Assembly (NCBI GenBank): GCA_902630065.1
Contig: CACOTF010000002.1
Span: 52,169-116,168, forward strand
Source: an uncultured Pelagibacteraceae bacterium
Lineage (GTDB): Bacteria; Pseudomonadota; Alphaproteobacteria; Pelagibacterales; Pelagibacteraceae
DNA: 64,000 nt
Direction: 5' to 3'
In this document: positions 43,644 to 53,123 of the stretch, in pieces
How the letters are laid out: each line of letters begins with the position of its first letter
Position numbering within the stretch: position 1 is the first letter of the stretch
The notes under the pieces: model-generated
Database searches by the model: none
What the model was told of the DNA's origin: nothing
Seen by the model: only the letters and a program-made list of their open reading frames with translations
Program-made: the position numbers and the translations under genes

Positions 43644-44889
43644 ATAAATTTTTTGCTATTTTAGAAATTACACCAACATTAACAGCATTCCCTATTGTAT
43701 TATAAAAATTCTCATCTCCTTCTGGGTAACTTTTTATTCCTTTAAAACCTTGAATATTTAAACATTCTTCGTGAGATAAATATCTATTTTTCCATGGTAA
43801 ATACGGAACTTGGCATACTGATGATGAAATTAAAGTTGGTGAATTTTTATTTCTTCTTATTCTTACTCCAGATGCTCTGAATGTTACAATCTTCTTTCTT
43901 AAGCTAAATCCATCTCCTTGGCAATTCCATTCTAATTTTTGATAAGCCTCAAATTCCAATTTAATTATCTCAGGTAAAATTTTATCAACCCAAGATTTAT
44001 TTATTTTATAAAATTCTCTACTTCTCTTAATCATTTTTATTTTCCAGTCAGGAAATTTTTTTGTTTTTACTCTTGCATATTTTGGAATTAATTCAAAAAT
44101 CTCTGTCTTTTTCTTATTTAATTTTACCCCAAAAGATCCTTTTGAATTTCTCAAAGCCTTAATTTTAGATGAAAAGGGAGTTTCATTTTCATACGGATAT
44201 GTTGCACCAAATTCCATGGCCCATAAGGGATTTGGTAGATATGTCTTCTTTGGTATTTTTTTTAAAAAGTATTTCCAGACATTTAAAATATTTTGTTTTT
44301 TTTCAGTCAATCTTTTATTTTTCTTTGGTTTTGATACCAAAAATTTTTTTAAGTTTGGTTTAGTTTTATATTTTTTTGGCCACTCAAAACTATCAAGCTT
44401 ATTTTGCTTTGCAACAATGTAAAGTCTATCTCTTGTCTGTGGAATTTTAAAATCAACTGGAGATAATATTTTTTGATCTACATCATAATTTAAATTTTCT
44501 ATTTGTTTTTTCATAAAATTCCAAGTTTCTCCATTATTATGATTAAGTAAGTTTGGAACATTTTCTAGAAATAAATATTTAGGTTTGTGATATTTAATTA
44601 TTTTAATTAATTGAAAAAACATTTTACCAGCAACTTTATGACTAAATCCATTTGCATACCCTGCTTTTGAAAATGGCTGACAAGGAAATCCTGCACACAA
44701 TATGTCATGTTTAGGAACATTTTTTGGTTTAATTTTTGTAATATCTCCTTCTGGATTTATCTTAAAATTTTCTTCATAATGACGTCGTAAATACTTCTCT
44801 ATTTCACATGCAAAAACACATTCGTGACCTAAATCGCTTAAAGCAAGGTGAAATCCCCCCAATCCTGCAAATAAATCTATAAATTTCAT
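43615..44889 (-). CDS. DNA (cytosine-5)-methyltransferase
   Basis: FIDLFAGLGGFHLALSDLGHECVFACEIE (motif I), ILCAGFPCQPFSKAGYANGF (motif IV PCQ), FLENVPNLL (motif VI), IQGFKGIKSYPE and IGNAVNVGV (motifs IX/X). Confidence 0.95.
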   Translation of the reverse strand: MKFIDLFAGLGGFHLALSDLGHECVFACEIEKYLRRHYEENFKINPEGDITKIKPKNVPKHDILCAGFPCQPFSKAGYANGFSHKVAGKMFFQLIKIIKYHKPKYLFLENVPNLLNHNNGETWNFMKKQIENLNYDVDQKILSPVDFKIPQTRDRLYIVAKQNKLDSFEWPKKYKTKPNLKKFLVSKPKKNKRLTEKKQNILNVWKYFLKKIPKKTYLPNPLWAMEFGATYPYENETPFSSKIKALRNSKGSFGVKLNKKKTEIFELIPKYARVKTKKFPDWKIKMIKRSREFYKINKSWVDKILPEIIKLEFEAYQKLEWNCQGDGFSLRKKIVTFRASGVRIRRNKNSPTLISSSVCQVPYLPWKNRYLSHEECLNIQGFKGIKSYPEGDENFYNTIGNAVNVGVISKIAKNLFNLENTSKK

Positions 44890-44960
44890 AAGAATCGTAA
44901 AAGCTTATATTATAAGATTTTATTAGAAATGGTTTTAAAAAATTAAGGTTATTAAATAAA

Positions 44961-45080
44961 TATGGATGAAAAATCTGAAATTTCAGAAAAAGTTTTTAAT
45001 TCAGAAAAATTAATTGAAAAATGGGAAAAAATAAAAGCCCTTGAAGTAAAGAAGATGTCTAAGACGCAAGATGTGGTGTA
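44961..45080 (+). CDS. Very small charged ORF (39 aa), doubtful
   Basis: MDEKSEISEKVFNSEKLIEKWEKIKALEVKKMSKTQDVV. Confidence 0.25.
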
Positions 45081-45153
45081 AGAGGTATTATTACCAAAAA
45101 GTAGAAATACTAAAATTATTGATTTAATCAATTGTCTCAAATATTAAAGACAT

Positions 45154-45837
45154 ATGAAGTGGAACAGAAAATTTAATTATCCAACATCTACAAGAGCTCT
45201 TTATAATGGTAAACGTCTATATGATGTTAATAATGAAAAATTACCATCCGTCACAACAATACTCGCTGCCACAAAGCCACAAGAAGAAATAGATTCTTTA
45301 AATAGATGGCGTGAAAAAGTAGGCCACAAACAAGCAGATATAATTTCAAGAGAAGCCACTGAGCGTGGTTCTAGCATGCACGATTACATTGAAAAATTCT
45401 TGTTAGGAAAACTTAATCTTGATTTATTAGGAGATAACACAAGAGAAAGAATGATGGCAGATCAGATTATTGAGAATGGTTTGAGAAATAGACTTCAAGA
45501 AATATGGGGCTGCGAATCAACTTTATATTATCCTGGAAAATACGCTGGTGCTGCAGATTGTATTGGTGTTTATGAAAATTATCAAAGTCTTATTGATTTC
45601 AAACAATCGAATAAACCACGAAAACATGAATGGAATACTACATATTATATGCAACTGGGTGCTTATTCACTTGCTCATAACACTGTATATGGAACCCATA
45701 TAAATCAAGGAGTTATATTAGTTTGTACAAAAGATAATACTTTTCAAAGATTTGTAATTTATGGTGATGAGCTTAAAGAATATCAAATTAAGTTTTTGGA
45801 AAGAGTAGAACAATATTATTCACAAAAAAAAATTTAA
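45154..45837 (+). CDS. PD-(D/E)XK exonuclease, MGME1/phage exonuclease-like
   Basis: LPSVTTILAATKPQE...RGSSMHDYIEKFL...AGAADCIGVYENYQSLIDFKQSNKPR...YYMQLGAYSLAHN (D-x(n)-DFKQ plus QLGAY motif). Confidence 0.75.
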   Translation: MKWNRKFNYPTSTRALYNGKRLYDVNNEKLPSVTTILAATKPQEEIDSLNRWREKVGHKQADIISREATERGSSMHDYIEKFLLGKLNLDLLGDNTRERMMADQIIENGLRNRLQEIWGCESTLYYPGKYAGAADCIGVYENYQSLIDFKQSNKPRKHEWNTTYYMQLGAYSLAHNTVYGTHINQGVILVCTKDNTFQRFVIYGDELKEYQIKFLERVEQYYSQKKI

Positions 45838-45893
45838 ATTTTTTATTGACTTTAAAAATTACGTAATATATATTTAAACTACTAAATAAATTA

Positions 45894-46000
45894 GTACTTG
45901 TTTAGATCTAGTGAAATTTAGTCCTTTCTTTTCATTCAATCTAAACAACCTAGTTTATTTTAAACGAAGGTACTAGTTTAGATCCTGAGTTATCCTTTCT
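45894..46000. repeat. Pair of imperfect direct repeats in intergenic DNA
   Basis: 45894-45930 GTACTTGTTTAGATCTAGTGAAATTTAGTCCTTTCTT and 45970-46000 GTACTAGTTTAGATCCTGAGTTATCCTTTCT. Confidence 0.45.
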
Positions 46001-46057
46001 ACTCGCTTTCTAAGCTCATATTTAAACTAGTCCTCGTTAACAAAAAAAGAGGAAAAG

Positions 46058-46951
46058 ATGTTTGAATATTTAATAATTGGTGGTTTAGCTGTTGTAGTGA
46101 TCTTTGCTTTTTTGATTTATCAAAAAATAGGCTCAAAAAACAAGGAAAATACTGATGAAATTGGTCTTAGCGATATCAAAGAGAGACTAGGGAATATTGA
46201 AAATGCCCAACAAGCCATCGAGAAATTAAACGAAAAAATCATAGATTTTGAAAATATTTTCAACAATAAGACTAAAAGAGGAAAGCTTGGAGAGGAGTAT
46301 TTAGAAGAAATTGTCAAAGATACATTGGTTGCAAAACACTATTCATTTCAACACACCTTATCAAATAATAAACGAGTAGATTGTCTATTAACTTTCGGTA
46401 CAACAAATGAAAATATTTGTATCGACTCAAAGTTTGTTTGGGATAATTATGAAAAATATTTTAAAGAAACTGATGAGGATAAAAAAACTCAATATCTTAA
46501 AGAATTTGAAAAAGATTTAAATAATCATATTAAAGCAATATCAGAAAAATACATTGTTACAGGAGAAACTGCTCAATTAGCAATTATGTTTATAGGTTCT
46601 GAGGGAGTTTTTAGAGCTATTGAGGACATATCTCTGGATTTTATTAAGGAAGCACGTAAGAAAAATGTGATCATTGCTTCACCAAATACACTATGGGCTT
46701 TCTTGAGAACTTACAAATTACTCATTCAAAACAGAGAAATGTATGAGCAAACTCATGTTATCCAAAAAGAAGTTTCAGAATTATCAAAAGTTATTGATGC
46801 TTTTGAAAAAGGTTTTAAAGATTTAGAAAATAGACACAATAAAAATTCTGAAACAATCCAGGATTTAAAAACTTCGGTAAGTAAAATTACAAATACTTCA
46901 CAGAAAATACAAAACCTAGACTTAGAAAATAAAAAAACAGGAGAAGAGTAA
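46058..46951 (+). CDS. rmuC: RmuC-family DNA recombination protein
   Basis: N-terminal TM, KRGKLGEEYLEEIVKDTL, KRVDCLLTFG...ICIDSKFVWDNYEKYF, LWAFLRTYKLLIQ. Confidence 0.85.
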   Translation: MFEYLIIGGLAVVVIFAFLIYQKIGSKNKENTDEIGLSDIKERLGNIENAQQAIEKLNEKIIDFENIFNNKTKRGKLGEEYLEEIVKDTLVAKHYSFQHTLSNNKRVDCLLTFGTTNENICIDSKFVWDNYEKYFKETDEDKKTQYLKEFEKDLNNHIKAISEKYIVTGETAQLAIMFIGSEGVFRAIEDISLDFIKEARKKNVIIASPNTLWAFLRTYKLLIQNREMYEQTHVIQKEVSELSKVIDAFEKGFKDLENRHNKNSETIQDLKTSVSKITNTSQKIQNLDLENKKTGEE

Positions 46952-46953
46952 TA

Positions 46954-48393
46954 ATGGATTATGTAATATGGGATGTAGAGACAGATAGTGCTGATACTAA
47001 TTATGCAACTATAATTGAAATTGGTGCATTGCTTTTAGATGAAAATTTCAGAGAAAAAGAGAGGTTTAGTGCGCGATGTAGAATCCCTCAAGATCGTGTT
47101 CCTTCCGCAACAGCTTTATGTGTTAACCGTTCAAGTATTGATCTACTAACAAAACAAAATCTTAGTCATTATCAGATGCTTAATCAAATTGAAGCTAAAT
47201 TCAAGGAATGGTCTCCTGCAACTTTCCTAGGTTACAGTTCAATTAATTTCGACGATGAAGTGATAAGGAAAGAATTTTTTAAAACTTTAAGAGAACCTTA
47301 CATTACAAATACAAAAGGAAATGTTAGACATGATGCTTTAAATATTGTTAGAGCTGCTTTTGCAGTTAATCCAGAAGTTTTAAATACTGAATTAAATCAT
47401 AAAGGAAATATTTCAATGAAATTAGAGTCTCTTGGAAGAATGAATGGATATGATACAGAAGCAGCACACTCAGCTTTATTTGACAGTGAACTTTGTGGGA
47501 AAATACTTTCAGAGATAAAAAAAAAGCAACCTAATCTTTGGGACGACTATTTAAGAACGAGTAGCAAGCAATCTGTTGAAGAAATAATTAAAAACGAAAC
47601 AATTTTAACAATCAATGAATATTTTTATTCAAGGAGTCGTTTGTATTTAATTGCACCACTTCATCCAAGCAATTGCATACATCCAGTTTATAAATGGGGC
47701 CAGGGTGTAGACATTAGAATAGACGTGGAACCATTATTTAAACTTTCTTATCAAGAACTTAAAAAAGAAATGCAAAAGACGCCAAAATTTTTGCGTACGA
47801 TCCGGTCTAACAAAGCACCAATTATAATTGATGCAAGTTATGGAATGAAAGTTGAACCTTATAGTGCAATTGGTCCTGAATTATTAAGAAAGAGGGCGGA
47901 AATGGTAAAATCAAATGCTAAGTTTGCTCAAGATGTCTGTAATATTTTAAAAGAAAATGCAGAGGAAAAAATGCAAACATCATCTCAAGAAGACGTAGAA
48001 TTTGAAGAGAGCATCTACAATGGATTTGCAACTAATAATGATAAATTTTTATTTCCAAAATTTCATGCAGCAGATTGGAAAGAAAAATTCTCAATGTTGG
48101 AGAAATTTGAAGATCAAAGAATGAAATATTTTGGTGAAAAATTAATATTTAATGAAGCCCCAGAAATTCTTCCTGAGACCACTCAAAAAAGAATAAAAAA
48201 ACAAATTAAAGATAGATTATTTTCTATGAATAAAGAGAAATGGCTTACACTTCCTGCAGCAGAAAATGAAATTGATAATTTGAGAGAAAATAAGCAACTA
48301 TTTTCATTCAAATCGGAAGAGGAAAAACTAAATTTTTTAGACGATATAGATAAATACTATAAATTTTTAAGAGATAAATATGAGAGCGCTTAA
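46954..48393 (+). CDS. sbcB: Exodeoxyribonuclease I (DEDD superfamily)
   Basis: VIWDVETDSADTNYATIIEIGALLLDENF; GYSSINFDDEVIRKEFF; AAHSALFDSELCGKIL; KSNAKFA. Confidence 0.88.
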   Translation: MDYVIWDVETDSADTNYATIIEIGALLLDENFREKERFSARCRIPQDRVPSATALCVNRSSIDLLTKQNLSHYQMLNQIEAKFKEWSPATFLGYSSINFDDEVIRKEFFKTLREPYITNTKGNVRHDALNIVRAAFAVNPEVLNTELNHKGNISMKLESLGRMNGYDTEAAHSALFDSELCGKILSEIKKKQPNLWDDYLRTSSKQSVEEIIKNETILTINEYFYSRSRLYLIAPLHPSNCIHPVYKWGQGVDIRIDVEPLFKLSYQELKKEMQKTPKFLRTIRSNKAPIIIDASYGMKVEPYSAIGPELLRKRAEMVKSNAKFAQDVCNILKENAEEKMQTSSQEDVEFEESIYNGFATNNDKFLFPKFHAADWKEKFSMLEKFEDQRMKYFGEKLIFNEAPEILPETTQKRIKKQIKDRLFSMNKEKWLTLPAAENEIDNLRENKQLFSFKSEEEKLNFLDDIDKYYKFLRDKYESA

Positions 48394-48395
48394 AT

Positions 48396-48830
48396 ATGAT
48401 TAAAAAGATTTTTAAATTATTCAAAAAGAAAACAAAATTTAAAAAAAAGATTGAGAAAGGTAATAAGGCAGAAGTAATCAATTTTATTAATAAGTCTAAA
48501 AAAAATAACAAAATTCAAACAAATGCTGATGAAGCAAGGAAAATGGATAATCTTGCTAAAGAATTAGTAGAAAACTACTTGAGAGCATCTAGAAAAAGTT
48601 TTTTGGATATGGGATACTGTTTTTATTTATTTTTATTTAGGGTTTTGCAAAGAATGATTTTTCAATTCAGTTACCCAGTTTACAGACATTATCTAAAAGC
48701 AACATGTAAAGAAATTTTAAACAACCATAAAGAATGGCTTCATGAGTTTAAAGAATGGAATAAGGCACCTACAGAGGGCAATCTAATTGGAGAGAAAAAA
48801 AAAGATAGTGACAACGATACTTTACACTAA
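48396..48830 (+). CDS. Hypothetical protein (144 aa)
   Basis: ORF in the sbcB-LRR gene string; no domain recognised. Confidence 0.45.
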   Translation: MIKKIFKLFKKKTKFKKKIEKGNKAEVINFINKSKKNNKIQTNADEARKMDNLAKELVENYLRASRKSFLDMGYCFYLFLFRVLQRMIFQFSYPVYRHYLKATCKEILNNHKEWLHEFKEWNKAPTEGNLIGEKKKDSDNDTLH

Positions 48831-48833
48831 AAT

Positions 48834-51800
48834 ATGAAAAAAAATAAAGATCCATATCCTATTACAGATGTTTACCATGTCACAGATACTTTAGTAGATG
48901 GTGCTACTGTAGTTGTAACTGATCTTTGCGATAACCTTTCAAATCATATTGATACTTACTGTGAGGATATTTTAAGCGATATAAAAAAAAAGAATTCAAA
49001 AAAATTTAATTCCATTTCAGTTTCAAATGGTGCAGATGGTGCATATCCTGTTTGGATAGGAGTTGATAAAAATAATAAAGTTAGAAAAATATTTGCCGAA
49101 ACATCTGGTGGAAGTTTTACATTGGGTGAAAAACACAAAACCCTTGTGTCTTGGAGTTGGAACAAAGAAGATATGAATGATCAATTTTTCACTAAAAGAA
49201 AGATTGATAAAAAAATTAAAAGAGAAAAACTTTTTGATATGAAAGTAACTTCAGGTGCAATAGCAGTTGCTGATCACGGTGGAAATTTTAGATTTGAACA
49301 TCATGAAATTTTAAAGGAGTCTTTAGATGATAAATATTTTAAAAAAGAAAACATTTTTCAAAATAATTATCCAATTGGATTATTTAAATTTAAATATGGT
49401 GCTGAAGCTAAATCAGAATCTTCATCATTTGCAACTTCCTCTATGCATGATGATAAGGTTGTTCATTTAGATGAATACAGAAATAGAACTTATGTTGAGT
49501 TTCTAAGCAACCTATTAGATGATACTTGTTACCCTACTAAATATATTTTTGAAGAATACCTAGAAGAAGCATTAGGATATAGAGATATTGTCAAATTAAA
49601 AGTTAATGATAAAAAAATTTCAGCAAATTATTTATCTGATAGGCTTCCAAAGGCATTACAAATTTTAAGAAAACAAACAAAAATATTATTTAAAGACAAT
49701 TTTAAAGAAGTTTACGAAATAAGAAAAAATCAATTTGAAAATCTAATATTTACAATAATAAGAGACATAGAACCTCAAGAACTAGACCTACCAAGTTTTG
49801 GAAAGAAAAAGACAAAAAAAAACGAAAAAAAGGTTGAGAACAAACTAACAGTCGAAACAGGCGGTCTACCTTATATTCAAGAAACTTTTTACGATGGTTA
49901 TAAACTTAAAGAAGAACCAACTCTAGAACACTCAGTTACAATTCCAATTAAAAACGGAAACTACCCCTGCTATGTACATACATATCCAGATAAAAGTGAT
50001 GATGAATATGATTTTAATTATGTAAAAATTGTGGTCGAGGGAATTGAAGGTTGTTATTTAAGCAGAGATCAAAAAGGAAAATTAGTTTTTAATAAAAGAC
50101 AAAAAGAGAGCTCTCTAATTAAAGAACATATAAAAAATAAATCTAAAACTATATCATTAGATCAAATTGTACTTAGAAATTCAGAAAATTTAGACGAATT
50201 AAGCAGGATTGATTTTGTAGAAGAATTAGAATTGCATGGATTAAAAAATATTAAAAATTGGAGCGGTCTATCTAAGTTAAAAAATCTCAAAACATTGAAA
50301 TTAGTTTCATGTGAAATTCAAAGTGACCAAAGTGAAAATTTTTTTAAAAATCTTTACTCTTTAAAAAATTTAATAAAATTTTCAATTGATGATAGCTGTT
50401 CTTTATCATTACCTAAAAAGAAATTATCTAATAATTTATATTTTAAGAAACTAAAATTATTTGAAATTGATTTCAGAAAAGATTGGAAAAAAAACACTAG
50501 CGAAACTAAACCAGACCATCAAGGTTATGGTAATGAAAATTTATATTTTTTAAATTTTTATCTCTTAAATATTTCTAATTTTCCAAATTTTGAAAAATTT
50601 AAAAGTTTAGAAAGAATAAACCTTTATAATATTTTTGATGAATATGAGCCAAATGGTAATTTATTTGGTTATAGATATGGATTAAGTACATTTGAAAAAA
50701 TCGGTAAACTTATTAAGAATTCAAAAAATTTAAGAGAAGTTTGGCTACACGGCTTCAAATTTCAAGGTGATATTAGCTTATATTCAAATACTGTATCCAC
50801 ATGTTTAAATGCATTAACTACAAAAAAAAATATATTAATTAATGGAAAAAAAATACAAGAAACTAAAAGTAATTTTAAAGATATAAATTCAATAGAACTT
50901 ATAAGTAGAATTGAAGAGTATCATGAGACCAAGATAATTTCTTTTGAAAAAAATAAACTTACACTTAGTTATTTTTCAATTTTATCAGATGAGAATAAAG
51001 ATTTCCAAAAAAAAATATTTAAACAAAAACCTGAAGAAATAATTATAAATCCAACCTATCAATTTGTTAGAAGTGAAATGATGTATGGAGATACATTTAA
51101 ACCATTTAAAAAACATATTTCTCAAAACAAAAATTTAAAAAGGCTATTTTTTAAATTTGATAACAAAATTGTAGATGATTATTGGGGAGATCTTGCTGGG
51201 TCTTGGTCTGAATGGGAGTGCAGAAATTTTTGTCAGTATATAAACGACCTATTAATACTTAATAAAAATTTAAAAATTTTCATAGATATTCCTAATCTTA
51301 ATGAGGAATTGAAAGATCTTGAAAATATCTCAAAATATATTTTGTTGTTTGAGTATTCTAAAATTTTAAGTGAGAAAAAAGAGACACGTAACAGATTAAT
51401 ATTTAAGCAATTACTTAATAAAGAAGTTAAGCAAATAATTGATAAATACTTATTAGAAGTAGTGGATACTTTAGTTGTAATTGAGGATAATTATGGATGG
51501 AACGACTCTACCAGCGTAAGAAATATTGAATTTTTAGATAGGTTTCAGTTTGAAGACGCTAGCCCATTTAAAATTAACATAAATACTAAGTCAATTAATC
51601 TTAGTTATGATGGAGAAAAGCCTTATGAAAAAGAAAGTAGATTTTTACAAGAAATGTTTGAGGATGATTTCTGGACTTATTCAGAAGAAAAATTTTATCA
51701 CTTTCTAAACGACAAAATTGAGGGAAACAGTTCTGACAAACCAATAATTTTAGTTAAACAAAAATATCTAGATAAATTAAAAACAACAATTTTTAAAAAT

Positions 51801-53123
51801 ATTAAACACTACTTTTATTTTGCAAAAGCCGATTATCGCTTTGATGATTATGACAACGTTCTTTACAAAAAATTTTGGAAAGAAAAAGAAATATTTACAC
51901 TACCTCAATCTATAAATTTTAAAAATTTGGAAACATTAAATATTATAGGTGGAAGAGATGTAAATTTAAAAAAACTATCTCAAGAAATAGATTTTACAAA
52001 GATTAAACAAATAATCTTAGAATCCTGTGTGGGGTCGGTTAGAGACTTTCCATATTGCCCCAATTTAAAGACTTTAATTATTACTGATAGATATTGTGCA
52101 AAAGCTAAAAATTATTCTAATTTTAAAAATTTACCTTCTTTAGAACATTTAGAATTCAAAAGCCTATTCAATTATAATGATAGTAGCTCAAGATGGTGTA
52201 CCACAGAGTTTGATTTTACAGATATTTACAAATTATCGAAATTGAAATTCTTAAAATTAAACCTATTAAATCCCGAATATTTACCACCCTTAAAAACTCT
52301 AAAAAATCTAGAAGATCTAAATTTATCTTTTAAAATCATCACTGGTGACATGGGATCCTATGACGGAATAATTAATGACAATATAAGAGATAAAGATTTT
52401 GATTTTTTAAAAAATTTAAATAATTTAAAATCAATAAGTATTGAATTACCTTTAGATCATTCGAGTGTAAAAGGTGAGCAATTAATTTCCTATATTAATT
52501 CAAATATTGAAGTTTTGGACTTGGAAGCTCAATACGATGATGCTGAAATACAACTAGCCTATCAAACTATAAATAAAATTATTAAAAGATTTAAAAATCT
52601 TAAAAAAATAAAATTAAAACTTAGCAGAAATAATAACTTCGAGTCTAATGATAAAGAAAAAATAATATATTTTAGAAAAACAGGAGAAAGATGGAAAGAA
52701 GGAAATAGCCCAAGACCGTTTATATTGGATTTTAATAATTTCTGTAAATTGAAATATTTAACAGATATTACCTTTAGTCAATTGTACAGAGATGAGATGG
52801 GATTTAAAATTAAAAACCCAAGATCAATAACAAAAATGAAAAATATTAAAAAAATAAATATAAAAAAAGAAAAATTTAAAACAGAAGACCTGCAATATAT
52901 AAGATCTATCACTTTAAATCCTAGAGATAATTTTTTAAAAGAATGTCAGAAAAAAGATAAATCAATTAAAAGTGAATATGATTTAAATGAAAAAGATAAG
53001 AAAAAATATGATAAGTTAAATAGAGAAATTAAATTTGATGGTTCAGATTGGAACTGGTCAGGTGATACAATTGACGAAATATTAAAAGGAAGAAAAAAGA
53101 AAAAAAGTGAAACAGCAAATTAA
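48834..53123 (+). CDS. Giant leucine-rich-repeat protein (1429 aa) with a possible DUF4241-like N-terminal domain
   Basis: Irregular LRR-like stretches (ELHGLKNIKNWSGLSKLKNLKTLKLVSCEIQ; LEHLEFKSL; LKFLKLNLLNPEYLPPLKTLKNLEDLNLSF); N-terminus ADGAYPVWIGVDKNNKVRKIFAET...LFDMKVTSGAIAVAD. Confidence 0.65.
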   Translation: MKKNKDPYPITDVYHVTDTLVDGATVVVTDLCDNLSNHIDTYCEDILSDIKKKNSKKFNSISVSNGADGAYPVWIGVDKNNKVRKIFAETSGGSFTLGEKHKTLVSWSWNKEDMNDQFFTKRKIDKKIKREKLFDMKVTSGAIAVADHGGNFRFEHHEILKESLDDKYFKKENIFQNNYPIGLFKFKYGAEAKSESSSFATSSMHDDKVVHLDEYRNRTYVEFLSNLLDDTCYPTKYIFEEYLEEALGYRDIVKLKVNDKKISANYLSDRLPKALQILRKQTKILFKDNFKEVYEIRKNQFENLIFTIIRDIEPQELDLPSFGKKKTKKNEKKVENKLTVETGGLPYIQETFYDGYKLKEEPTLEHSVTIPIKNGNYPCYVHTYPDKSDDEYDFNYVKIVVEGIEGCYLSRDQKGKLVFNKRQKESSLIKEHIKNKSKTISLDQIVLRNSENLDELSRIDFVEELELHGLKNIKNWSGLSKLKNLKTLKLVSCEIQSDQSENFFKNLYSLKNLIKFSIDDSCSLSLPKKKLSNNLYFKKLKLFEIDFRKDWKKNTSETKPDHQGYGNENLYFLNFYLLNISNFPNFEKFKSLERINLYNIFDEYEPNGNLFGYRYGLSTFEKIGKLIKNSKNLREVWLHGFKFQGDISLYSNTVSTCLNALTTKKNILINGKKIQETKSNFKDINSIELISRIEEYHETKIISFEKNKLTLSYFSILSDENKDFQKKIFKQKPEEIIINPTYQFVRSEMMYGDTFKPFKKHISQNKNLKRLFFKFDNKIVDDYWGDLAGSWSEWECRNFCQYINDLLILNKNLKIFIDIPNLNEELKDLENISKYILLFEYSKILSEKKETRNRLIFKQLLNKEVKQIIDKYLLEVVDTLVVIEDNYGWNDSTSVRNIEFLDRFQFEDASPFKININTKSINLSYDGEKPYEKESRFLQEMFEDDFWTYSEEKFYHFLNDKIEGNSSDKPIILVKQKYLDKLKTTIFKNIKHYFYFAKADYRFDDYDNVLYKKFWKEKEIFTLPQSINFKNLETLNIIGGRDVNLKKLSQEIDFTKIKQIILESCVGSVRDFPYCPNLKTLIITDRYCAKAKNYSNFKNLPSLEHLEFKSLFNYNDSSSRWCTTEFDFTDIYKLSKLKFLKLNLLNPEYLPPLKTLKNLEDLNLSFKIITGDMGSYDGIINDNIRDKDFDFLKNLNNLKSISIELPLDHSSVKGEQLISYINSNIEVLDLEAQYDDAEIQLAYQTINKIIKRFKNLKKIKLKLSRNNNFESNDKEKIIYFRKTGERWKEGNSPRPFILDFNNFCKLKYLTDITFSQLYRDEMGFKIKNPRSITKMKNIKKINIKKEKFKTEDLQYIRSITLNPRDNFLKECQKKDKSIKSEYDLNEKDKKKYDKLNREIKFDGSDWNWSGDTIDEILKGRKKKKSETAN

